From Massilia solisilvae (GTDB lineage: Bacteria > Pseudomonadota > Gammaproteobacteria > Burkholderiales > Burkholderiaceae_D): 64,000 nt of DNA. Location of the stretch: NCBI RefSeq assembly GCF_024753215.1, contig NZ_JANUGV010000002.1, positions 62,001-126,000 of the forward strand, given 5' to 3'. Shown here piece by piece: positions 16,571 through 23,304 of this stretch (the stretch's first letter is position 1; each line of letters begins with the position of its first letter). The notes beneath the pieces are model-generated. The model was not told the DNA's origin. It saw only the letters and a program-made list of their open reading frames with translations, and made no database searches. The position numbers were made by a program, and so were the translations under genes.

Positions 16571-18259
16571 TCAGGTGGCTGAAGGCGTGCTTACGTCCAC
16601 CAGCTCCGGATGGACCAGCCATTCGCGTCCCTTGAGCATGCCTTCCCAGTACAGCGGGGGCAGGATGCGTTCCTTGAGCAGCCACGCCAGGCGCGACGGA
16701 CGGGTGCCGTCGATCAGCCAGCGCGGGAAGCTGGGCGCGACCTTGCCGCCGTAGGTGAATTCGGCCAGCACGATTTTTCCGCGCTCGACCGTGAGCGGGC
16801 ACGAGCCGTAGCCGTTGTAGCGCGCCTCGCCCTTGGCCTGGCCCAGCGCGGCCAGCACGTTGTGCGCGACCACCGGCGCCTGCGTGCGCGCGGCGGCGGC
16901 GGTCTTGGCGTTGGGCGAACTGCCGGCGTCGCCCAGCGCATAGATGTTGGCGTAGGTCTTGTGGCGCATCGTGGCCTGGTCGATGTCGACCCAGCCGGCG
17001 GCGTCGGCCAGCGGGCTGACACGGATGAAGTCGGGCGCCTTTTGGGGCGGCACCACGTGCAGCATGTCGAACGGCTCCTTCACCAGCTGCTCCGTGCCGT
17101 CTTTCTCGATGTGCCGGAAGGTCGCCACGCGCGCCGGGCCGTCCACCGCCACCAGGTTGTGGCGGAAGTTCAGGCCGATCATGTACGAGCGCACATACTC
17201 CATCAGGGCCGGCACGTAGTCGTTCACGCCGAACAGCACGTCGCCCGCGCTGTAGAAGCGGATGTCGACCTCTTCCAGCACCCCGCTGCGGCGCCAGTGG
17301 TCGGCCGACAGGTACATGGCCTTTTGCGGCGCGCCGGCGCACTTGATCGGCATGGGCGGCTGGGTGAACAGGGCGCGGCCTCCGCGCAGCGACTGCACCA
17401 GCTGCCAGGTGTAGGGCGCAAGGTGGTACAGATAGTTGGAGGTAACGCCGTTCTGGCCCAGCGTTTCGGCCAGGCCGTCGATCGTGTGCCAGTCGAGCTT
17501 CAGGCCCGGGCAGACCACCAGCTGCTTGTACTTGACCACGCGGCAGCCGTCCAGGATGAGGGCGTTGCGCTCCGGTTCGAACGCGGCCACCGCCGCCTTG
17601 ATCCACTTGGCGCCTTGCGGGATAGTGGAGCCCATGGTGCGCGCGGTACGCTCCACCTTGAACGCGCCGCCGCCCACCAGGGTCCAGCCGGGCTGGTAGT
17701 AGTGCACGTCGGCCGGGTCGATGATGGCGATGTCCAGTCCCGGGCTGCGCGCCAGCATGCTGGAGGCGACGGCGATGCCTGCCGCGCCGCCGCCCACCAC
17801 CACCACCTCGTGCTCGGCTTCGGCCACCTCCACCGGCGTGCGGCCGTTGTTGGCGATGCGGCGCACCACGCCTTTCAGGTCGTAGCCCGCGCGCGAGGCC
17901 TTTTCGATGATCTGCGCCAGCGGCAGGCTGCCGGCCTGCGACAGCGCCCACATGGTGGTCGAGCGCATGCCGGTGCGGCAGAAGGCCAGCGCCGGCTTGG
18001 GCAGGGTGGCCAGCAGGGCGCCGAAGTCGCGGCCCTGCTGGTCGGTCACCTTGCCCGATTCGGCCGGCAGGTAGTGCGCTTCCAGCCCGGCCGCGCGCGC
18101 CGCCTGTTCGATCTCGGCGAACAGCGGCTGGTCGTTGCCCTCGCCATCAGGGCGGTTGCAGATCACGGCGCGAAAGCCTTTTTGCTTGAGCGTGGCGATG
18201 TCAATCGCCTGGATCTGGGGCGCGACCGATAGCTCGGCCGTCAGGTAGTGGATGTCCAT
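16571..18259 (-). CDS. sqr: Phosphatase-like (DUF442) domain fused to type II sulfide:quinone oxidoreductase
   Basis: A 562-aa fusion. Residues 1-130 form a DUF442/beta-lactamase-hydrolase-like phosphatase domain with a CRTGMRS loop (Cys94, Arg99). Residues 150-560 are a flavoprotein disulfide reductase starting at GGGAAG (156-161). Cys307 in IKCAGAPQK and Cys487 in GYGSCPL match, with flanking residues, the two redox cysteines of human-type SQR, so sulfide:quinone oxidoreductase activity is well supported. SQR oxidises sulfide to sulfane sulfur and reduces quinone. Located 34 bp after the dioxygenase gene in one operon. Role of the N-terminal domain is unknown. Confidence 0.9.
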   Translation of the reverse strand: MDIHYLTAELSVAPQIQAIDIATLKQKGFRAVICNRPDGEGNDQPLFAEIEQAARAAGLEAHYLPAESGKVTDQQGRDFGALLATLPKPALAFCRTGMRSTTMWALSQAGSLPLAQIIEKASRAGYDLKGVVRRIANNGRTPVEVAEAEHEVVVVGGGAAGIAVASSMLARSPGLDIAIIDPADVHYYQPGWTLVGGGAFKVERTARTMGSTIPQGAKWIKAAVAAFEPERNALILDGCRVVKYKQLVVCPGLKLDWHTIDGLAETLGQNGVTSNYLYHLAPYTWQLVQSLRGGRALFTQPPMPIKCAGAPQKAMYLSADHWRRSGVLEEVDIRFYSAGDVLFGVNDYVPALMEYVRSYMIGLNFRHNLVAVDGPARVATFRHIEKDGTEQLVKEPFDMLHVVPPQKAPDFIRVSPLADAAGWVDIDQATMRHKTYANIYALGDAGSSPNAKTAAAARTQAPVVAHNVLAALGQAKGEARYNGYGSCPLTVERGKIVLAEFTYGGKVAPSFPRWLIDGTRPSRLAWLLKERILPPLYWEGMLKGREWLVHPELVDVSTPSAT

Positions 18260-18293
18260 GTTGTCTCCGGTCTTGTTCGATTGTGGGTGGTGC

Positions 18294-19178
18294 TCACAGG
18301 GCGTTGAGCGGGATCTTCAGGTAGCGCATGCCGTTGTCTTCCGCCTCGGGCAGGTGGCCGGCGCGCATGTTCACCTGCACCGAGGGCAGGATCAGCACGG
18401 GCATATCGAGGGTGGCGTCGCGGCGGCTGCGCATGCCCACGAATTCGTCCTCGCTGATACCGTCGCGCACGTGGATGTTGCTGGCGCGTTCTTCCGCCAC
18501 GGTGGTCACGAACTCCACCGGCCTGCCGTTGGGCTGGTAGTCGTGGCACATGTACAGCTTCGTTTCCGGGGGCAGGCTCAGCACCTTGTTGATCGAACGG
18601 TAGAGGGTGCGCGCGTCCCCGCCAGGGAAGTCGCAGCGCGCGGTGCCGTAGTCGGGCATGAACAGGGTGTCGCCGACGAAGGCGGCCGTCTCCGCCCCAT
18701 CCTCGATCACGTAGGTGACGCAGGCGGGCGTGTGGCCCGGCGTGTGCATCGCTTGCGCGCGCAGGGCGCCGATCGTGAAGTGCTCGCCATCGTCGAACAG
18801 GTGGTCGAACTGGCTGCCGTCACGCGCAAAGCCCGGGCCGGCGTTGAAGAGATTGCCGAACACGCCCTGCACCGTCGTGATGTGCTTGCCGATGCCGACC
18901 TTGCCGCCCAACTTGTCCTTCAGGTAGGGGGCGGCCGTCAGGTGGTCGGCGTGCACGTGGGTTTCAAGAATCCAGCTCACTTTGGCGCCCAGCTCCTTGA
19001 CGCGCGCAATCACCTTGTCGGCGCTCGTGGTGGAGGTGCGGCCGGACTTGTGGTCATAGTCCAGCACGCTGTCGATGATCGCGCACTCCATGCTCTCGCG
19101 GTCCATAACGATGTACGTCACGGTCCAGGTGTGCGGGTCGAAAAAGCCCTCGACCACCATTGCGTTTTGTTTTCCCAT
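18294..19178 (-). CDS. pdo: Persulfide dioxygenase (MBL fold)
   Basis: A 294-aa metallo-beta-lactamase-fold enzyme with THVHADH (His74, His76, Asp78, His79) and the late PGHTPACV, DYGTARCDFPGGDA and CHDY motifs typical of ETHE1-like persulfide dioxygenases. These oxidise glutathione persulfide to sulfite. The ATG at 19176-19178 follows an AGGAGAC-like ribosome binding site. It is the first gene of the nine-gene minus-strand run and has a perfect sigma-54 promoter 45 bp upstream plus a divergent FisR-like activator. A plain MBL hydrolase is the alternative; neighbouring SQR and FisR make the dioxygenase call strong. Confidence 0.9.
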   Translation of the reverse strand: MGKQNAMVVEGFFDPHTWTVTYIVMDRESMECAIIDSVLDYDHKSGRTSTTSADKVIARVKELGAKVSWILETHVHADHLTAAPYLKDKLGGKVGIGKHITTVQGVFGNLFNAGPGFARDGSQFDHLFDDGEHFTIGALRAQAMHTPGHTPACVTYVIEDGAETAAFVGDTLFMPDYGTARCDFPGGDARTLYRSINKVLSLPPETKLYMCHDYQPNGRPVEFVTTVAEERASNIHVRDGISEDEFVGMRSRRDATLDMPVLILPSVQVNMRAGHLPEAEDNGMRYLKIPLNAL

Positions 19179-19222
19179 TGTTGTCTCCTGTATTGCGGCA
19201 GCCATTGCCGTACACGGACATG

Positions 19223-19238
19223 TGCAAGCGCCGTGCCA
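19223..19238 (-). promoter_or_regulatory. Sigma-54 promoter of the sulfide/cyd operon
   Basis: Minus strand reads TGGCACGGCGCTTGCA, identical to the -24/-12 consensus TGGCACG-N4-TTGCA. The inferred transcription start is about 12 bases further, near 19212, giving a leader of about 34 bases before the dioxygenase ATG. Confidence 0.93.
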
Positions 19239-19326
19239 ACCCGCGGCGAGCACAAAAGATCTCTGTAAGTCCTTGAACTGGAATAAATTTTTGGGAGAGG
19301 CCCCGCGCCGGGCGGGCGTCGCGCAC

Positions 19327-19393
19327 TGGCAGGTGGCCCGGCAGTGGCAGTAAATGGCAGAAATTTGGCAGTGCGGTGGCAGTATGCTGGCAG
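19327..19393. promoter_or_regulatory. Helically phased TGGCAG repeat array (probable activator-binding UAS)
   Basis: TGGCAG occurs at 19327, 19345, 19355, 19366, 19377 and 19388, with a near copy CGGCAG at 19339. The last five lie 10-11 bp apart, one helical turn each, so they present on the same DNA face. The array is about 115-180 bp upstream of the inferred start of the sigma-54 promoter, the normal place for an enhancer-type activator site, and ends 22 bp before the fisR ATG, so it could serve both genes. Binding by the FisR-like protein is inferred. Confidence 0.7.
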
Positions 19394-19414
19394 TCGATGC
19401 AGCAGGGGTGCATA

Positions 19415-20776
19415 ATGGACGGGTCATCGTTCAAGGTCCCAGCCATGCCATCCGCTCCGTCCGCCCCCCAGGTCCAGGCCCTCGTCTCATTCCTCGAGCA
19501 CGAGTCCGAGCCTATGATTGTCCTCGACGTTGATTACAACATCCTTGCATCCAACACGGCCTACCAGCGCCAGTTCGGCATCGCCGGGCACAGTGCGGCC
19601 GGGCAGAAGTGTTACCGCGTATCGCACCACTACGATGTGCCGTGCGACCTGGCGGGCGAGCACTGCCCGATGAAAAAGGCGCAGGAAAAGCGCGGGCCGG
19701 ACCGCGTGCTGCACATCCACCACACGCCGCGCGGGCCGGAACACGTGAATGTGGAATTGCGGCCGATCCTGGACGACGCGCACGAGGTCGTGGCTTATGT
19801 GGAACGGCTGGTCACGGTGCGCAATGCATCGGCGCGCACCACCAGCGACGGCCTGGTCGGGCGCTCGCCCGCCTTCGTGCGCGCGCTCGAAGCGCTGCAG
19901 CGGGCCGCGCCGGCCATGCTGCCGGTGCTGCTGCTGGGCGAATCGGGCAGCGGCAAGGAACTGTTCGCGCGTGCACTGCACGAAGCCAGCGACCGCGCCG
20001 CTGGTCCTTTCGTCGTGGTCGATTGTTCAGGTCTCACCGAAACGCTGTTCGAGAGCGAACTGTTTGGTTACGAGAAGGGCGCGTTCACCGGCGCGCAGGC
20101 GCGCAAGCACGGGCTGGTCGAGACGGCGCGCGGCGGCACCTTGTTCCTGGATGAGATCGGCGACGTCCCGCTGGGCATGCAGGTCAAGCTGCTGCGCCTG
20201 ATCGAAAGCGGCACCTATCGCCGCGTGGGCGGGCTGGAGACGCTGCACAGCGATTTTCGCCTGGTCGCCGCGACCCACAAGCCGCTGGCGGACATGGTGG
20301 CGGACGGACGCTTTCGGCAGGACCTGTATTACCGCATCAGCGCCTATCCGATCCACCTGCCGGCGTTGCGCGAACGCGGCGAGGACATCCCGTTGCTGAT
20401 CGAGTCGGTGCTGCAGCGCCTGGCCAAGATGGGGCGGCCGTACCGGGTCACCCCGGAAGCGCTGGCCGCGCTCCAGTCGTACAGCTGGCCGGGCAATATC
20501 CGCGAGCTGCGCAACGTGCTCGAGCGCGCCACGCTGTTTGCGGACGACCGCGTGATCGGGCTCGCGCAGTTACCGGACTTCGTGCTCCACACGCATCCGG
20601 GCTTGCCCGCGCCGGGCTTGGCGACCCGTGCGGTGCCCACCGGCGCAAAGCTCACGGACCAGGCGCTGGCCACCTACGCGGCCGGGTTCGCGGGCACCCG
20701 CGCCGAGCTTGCCCGTGCGCTCGGCATGAGCGAACGCACGTTGTACCGCCGGCTGAAATCACTGCAGCTGGCGTAG
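19415..20776 (+). CDS. fisR: FisR-like sigma-54-dependent activator (sulfane-sulfur sensor)
   Basis: A 453-aa enhancer-binding protein: N-terminal PAS-like sensor (to about residue 140), AAA+ domain with Walker A GESGSGKE (175-182) and the sigma-54 contact loop GAFTGA (222-227), and a C-terminal Fis-type helix-turn-helix (about 430-451). Three sensor cysteines (66, 77, 84) are spaced +11 and +18, the same spacing as Cys53/64/71 of Cupriavidus FisR, which senses sulfane sulfur and activates sqr and pdo. The chosen ATG follows AGGGGTG; 19445 is an alternative. Divergent from pdo, separated by the phased repeats. Confidence 0.9.
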   Translation: MDGSSFKVPAMPSAPSAPQVQALVSFLEHESEPMIVLDVDYNILASNTAYQRQFGIAGHSAAGQKCYRVSHHYDVPCDLAGEHCPMKKAQEKRGPDRVLHIHHTPRGPEHVNVELRPILDDAHEVVAYVERLVTVRNASARTTSDGLVGRSPAFVRALEALQRAAPAMLPVLLLGESGSGKELFARALHEASDRAAGPFVVVDCSGLTETLFESELFGYEKGAFTGAQARKHGLVETARGGTLFLDEIGDVPLGMQVKLLRLIESGTYRRVGGLETLHSDFRLVAATHKPLADMVADGRFRQDLYYRISAYPIHLPALRERGEDIPLLIESVLQRLAKMGRPYRVTPEALAALQSYSWPGNIRELRNVLERATLFADDRVIGLAQLPDFVLHTHPGLPAPGLATRAVPTGAKLTDQALATYAAGFAGTRAELARALGMSERTLYRRLKSLQLA

Positions 20777-20795
20777 CGCGCCAGCTCAAAAATAT

Positions 20796-20829
20796 AAAAG
20801 CCAGGCCCACCTGTTGGCCTGGCTTTTTC
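20796..20829. terminator. Bidirectional terminator after fisR
   Basis: AAAAGCCAGGCC and GGCCTGGCTTTTT arms around an eight-base loop, flanked by A and T runs on either side. It can end fisR from the left and the 34-aa peptide gene from the right. Confidence 0.85.
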
Positions 20830-20838
20830 ATTTTGCCG

Positions 20839-20872
20839 GTAGGGTGGGCAGGTCTTCCTGCCCACGCGTTCA
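20839..20872 (-). repeat. Dispersed palindromic repeat, family 1
   Basis: Inverted-orientation unit: GTAGGGTGGGCAGG, loop TCTT, CCTGCCCACGCGTTCA. It sits directly behind the fisR terminator. Confidence 0.85.
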
Positions 20873-20936
20873 AATCATGCGAGCGTTGCGTTGGCCCCTG
20901 TTCCGGCTGAACGCGTGGACCTTCGTTCAGCTGTCC

Positions 20937-21041
20937 TCAGGCGGTCTGCTGGCCCTTGGCGGCGACGATCACCAGCGATGCGACACGTGCTACCACGGCG
21001 GCGACGGCGATTCCAACAGTGATAAATCCAATAGCAGTCAT
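20937..21041 (-). CDS. Small membrane peptide of the MTAI family, 34 aa (copy 2)
   Basis: Starts MTAIGFITVGIAVAAVVARV and ends AAKGQQTA: one hydrophobic helix with a basic tail, paralogous to the 35-aa peptide at 10307-10414. The same GAGAGGA ribosome binding site precedes the ATG at 21039-21041. Unlike copy 1 it has no 84-aa partner gene upstream; instead it is divergent from nasT. A longer in-frame ORF exists upstream, but its residues show no conservation with copy 1, whereas the region from MTAI on does. Function unknown. Confidence 0.78.
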   Translation of the reverse strand: MTAIGFITVGIAVAAVVARVASLVIVAAKGQQTA

Positions 21042-21167
21042 GATCTTTCCTCTCGATTCAATGATGTTTGGTGCGGTGCTGCGATGAGTTGAAGTATAGG
21101 TAGGCGCCGGGCGCGAGGTAACTTTCCGTTCATGATGCCGACTATCACCTTCCAAAATACTTTGGGG

Positions 21168-21183
21168 TGGCCCGTTTCTTGCG
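21168..21183 (+). promoter_or_regulatory. Possible sigma-54 promoter of nasT-nasS
   Basis: TGGCCCGTTTCTTGCG matches the -24/-12 consensus except at two positions. The inferred start (about 21193) leaves almost no leader before the ATG at 21197, which weakens the call or implies nearly leaderless translation. Confidence 0.4.
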
Positions 21184-21196
21184 TGCGTAAGCGGGC

Positions 21197-21832
21197 ATGA
21201 AATCCGCAATTGCTTCACCCAGGCTGCGCATCGTGGTCGTCATTCCGACCACGGCCACCGACGAAGACGGCTCCGCCGCGGCTCAGGCGCAGCGCGGCGC
21301 GGCCCTGCGCATCGGCTTGCTCGAATCGGGCTACGACATCGTCGCCTCGCTGCCTGCCGATATCTTCCTGCCCGAGCGCATCGCCCAACTGCAGCCCGAC
21401 CTGATCATCGCCGACAGCGAATCGGACGCGCGCGACGTACTCGAACACATCGTGCTGGCCACGCGCGCGGCGCCGCGGCCGATCGTGCTGTTTACCGACG
21501 ACCAGGACGAGTCCAGCGTGGAAGCGGCGATGGCGGCGGGCGTGACGGCCTACATCGTGGCCGGGCTGCAACCCGAGCGCGTCAAGCCGGTGCTCGACGT
21601 GGCGCTGGCGCGCTTCCGGCGCGAGCGCAAGCTGCTCGACGAGCTGTCCGAGACGCGCCAGAAGCTGGCCGAGCGCAAGGTGGTCGAGCGCGCCAAGGGG
21701 CTGCTGATGGCGCGCCACGGGCTGTCGGAAGAGCAGGCCTACCAGAAGCTGCGCAGCATGGCGATGAACAAGAACCTGAAACTGGCCGAGATCGCCCAGC
21801 GCATCCTCGATGTCGAGGACCTGCTGGGCTGA
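21197..21832 (+). CDS. nasT: ANTAR-domain antiterminator NasT
   Basis: A 211-aa response-regulator-like protein. Residues 10-135 form a receiver-type domain that lacks a clear phosphorylation-site pattern. Residues about 150-208 form the ANTAR RNA-binding helix bundle (KVVERAKGLLMARHGLSEEQAYQKLRSMAM). NasT binds paired hexaloop hairpins and prevents termination ahead of nitrate-assimilation genes; such hairpins are present at 23171-23221. It is followed 25 bp later by nasS, its sensor/antagonist. Confidence 0.93.
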   Translation: MKSAIASPRLRIVVVIPTTATDEDGSAAAQAQRGAALRIGLLESGYDIVASLPADIFLPERIAQLQPDLIIADSESDARDVLEHIVLATRAAPRPIVLFTDDQDESSVEAAMAAGVTAYIVAGLQPERVKPVLDVALARFRRERKLLDELSETRQKLAERKVVERAKGLLMARHGLSEEQAYQKLRSMAMNKNLKLAEIAQRILDVEDLLG

Positions 21833-21857
21833 GCGCGGCATTTAAAAGAGGAATCGT

Positions 21858-23036
21858 ATGACTGGCCTGCAAGGCAAGGGCGCGTTCGTCGCCGGATCGG
21901 ATAAACCAGAGCGCAGCACGGTGCGGGTCGGCTTCATGCCGCTGACCGATTGTGCTTCCCTCGTCATGGCGTCGGTGCTGGGTCTGGACGAAAAATACGG
22001 CATCCGGATCGTGCTCAGCCGCGAGCAGTCGTGGTCGGGCATGCGCGACCGGCTGGTGCGGGGTGAACTCGATTGCGCCCAGCTGCTGTATGCCATGGTG
22101 TATGCGGTCGAACTCGGGGTCGGCACTGCGCAGAAGAGCATGGCGCTGCTGATGAACCTGAATCAGAACGGGCAGGCGATCACCCTGTCGCGCGCGCTGG
22201 CGGCACGCGGCGCGGTGGACGGGGCGGGGCTCGCCGCCCTGATGGCGAACGAAGCGCGGCGCTTCACGTTTGCTCACACTTTCCCGACCGGGAACCACGC
22301 GCTGTGGCTGTATTACTGGCTGGCGGCGGCGGGCATCGAGCCGATGAGCGCCTGCCACGTGGCCACCGTGCCGCCGAACCAGATGGCGGCAAACCTTGCG
22401 GCCGGCCACATGGATGGCTTCTGTGCCGGCGAGCCGTGGGGCGAGCGCGCCGTGCGCGAAGGCGTGGGCGTCACCGTCGCCACCAGCCAGCAGGTCTGGC
22501 CCGACCATCCGGGCAAGGCGCTGGCGGCGTGCGCCGACTTCGCGCAGCGCCATCCCAACACCTGCCGCGCGCTGGTGTGCGCGGTGCTGGAAGCCGGCCG
22601 CTGGATCGACGCCTCGGCGGCCAACCGCGAAACGGCATCCGAGGCCATTGCGAGCCCCGCCTTCGTGAACGTGCAACGCGAACTGATTCGCGAGCGGATG
22701 CTGGGCTGCTACAACGATGGTCTGGGCCACAGATGGCACGATCCGCACCGGCTGCGCTTCTATGGCGATGGCGCGGCCACTTTCCCCTACCTGTCCGATG
22801 CGATGTGGTTCATGACCCAGCACCGCCGCTGGGGCCTGCTCGCCTACGATCCGGACTACCGAGCCGTGGCCGAGCGCGTCAACCGGCTGGACCTGTACCG
22901 CGAGGCCGCTGCCGCCACCAACACACCCCTGCCGTCGACCGTGACGCGCAGCTCGCGGCTCATCGACGGCCGTACCTGGAACGGGCGCGATCCGGCGCTG
23001 TACGCGGCATCGTTCGCCGCGTCCAGCCACGCCTGA
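21858..23036 (+). CDS. nasS: Nitrate/nitrite sensor NasS (NrtA/CmpA family)
   Basis: A 392-aa periplasmic-binding-protein fold (RVGFMPLTDCASLVMASVLGLDEKYG...) of the nitrate/bicarbonate-binding family, without signal peptide, so cytoplasmic. Known NasS proteins hold NasT inactive until nitrate or nitrite binds. Conserved contacts such as WPDHPGKALA and NHALWLYYW are present. It forms a two-gene unit with nasT, upstream of the leader-controlled nitrate operon. Confidence 0.93.
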   Translation: MTGLQGKGAFVAGSDKPERSTVRVGFMPLTDCASLVMASVLGLDEKYGIRIVLSREQSWSGMRDRLVRGELDCAQLLYAMVYAVELGVGTAQKSMALLMNLNQNGQAITLSRALAARGAVDGAGLAALMANEARRFTFAHTFPTGNHALWLYYWLAAAGIEPMSACHVATVPPNQMAANLAAGHMDGFCAGEPWGERAVREGVGVTVATSQQVWPDHPGKALAACADFAQRHPNTCRALVCAVLEAGRWIDASAANRETASEAIASPAFVNVQRELIRERMLGCYNDGLGHRWHDPHRLRFYGDGAATFPYLSDAMWFMTQHRRWGLLAYDPDYRAVAERVNRLDLYREAAAATNTPLPSTVTRSSRLIDGRTWNGRDPALYAASFAASSHA

Positions 23037-23142
23037 GCCAGTCCCGCCGCTGGTGCGGCGCGCCGCATCATTTTCGCGCAGGCTGCACCGCCATGAAGCG
23101 CGGCCTGTCCCGCCAGGCGCCCGCTTCCCTGTGCACGTTGGC

Positions 23143-23158
23143 TGGCACGCCTCTTGCA
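23143..23158 (+). promoter_or_regulatory. Sigma-54 promoter of the nitrate-assimilation operon
   Basis: TGGCACGCCTCTTGCA is identical to the consensus TGGCACG-N4-TTGCA. The inferred start (about 23169) falls two bases before the first leader hairpin. A 14-bp palindrome TGCGGCGCGCCGCA at 23054-23067 and nearby GGTGC/GCACC half-sites could be part of the NtrC enhancer. Confidence 0.93.
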
Positions 23159-23170
23159 ACTACCGCTGTC

Positions 23171-23221
23171 GGATCAACGGCGATCCCTTACATTTCATAG
23201 CCGGTCCAACGGCGGACCGGC
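23171..23221 (+). promoter_or_regulatory. ANTAR-target leader RNA: two hexaloop hairpins
   Basis: Hairpin P1: GGATC-AACGGC-GATCC (23171-23186). Hairpin P2: GCCGGTCC-AACGGC-GGACCGGC (23200-23221). Both stems are perfect and both six-base loops are identical, with A at loop position 1 and G at position 4, the published ANTAR-target signature. The linker is 13 bases. NasT binding would stop the following terminator from forming. Confidence 0.93.
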
Positions 23222-23231
23222 ACAGGACAAC

Positions 23232-23290
23232 GGCGTCCGCATTCCCCGGCCAATCACTGGCCCTGGCATGCGGACGCCTTTTTGTTTTTC
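23232..23290 (+). terminator. Attenuator terminator of the nitrate-operon leader
   Basis: GGCGTCCGCAT (23232-23242) pairs perfectly over 11 bp with ATGCGGACGCC (23268-23278), followed by a long T tract (23279-23289). It lies between the ANTAR hairpins and the transporter ATG, so it is the regulated terminator. Confidence 0.92.
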
Positions 23291-23304
23291 CGAAGGGATG
23301 ACAC

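Noticed and set aside
19376-19414. An upstream ATG at 19376 as the fisR start
   Set aside because: It would place coding sequence over the TGGCAG array and adds residues without similarity; the ATG at 19415 has a ribosome binding site.
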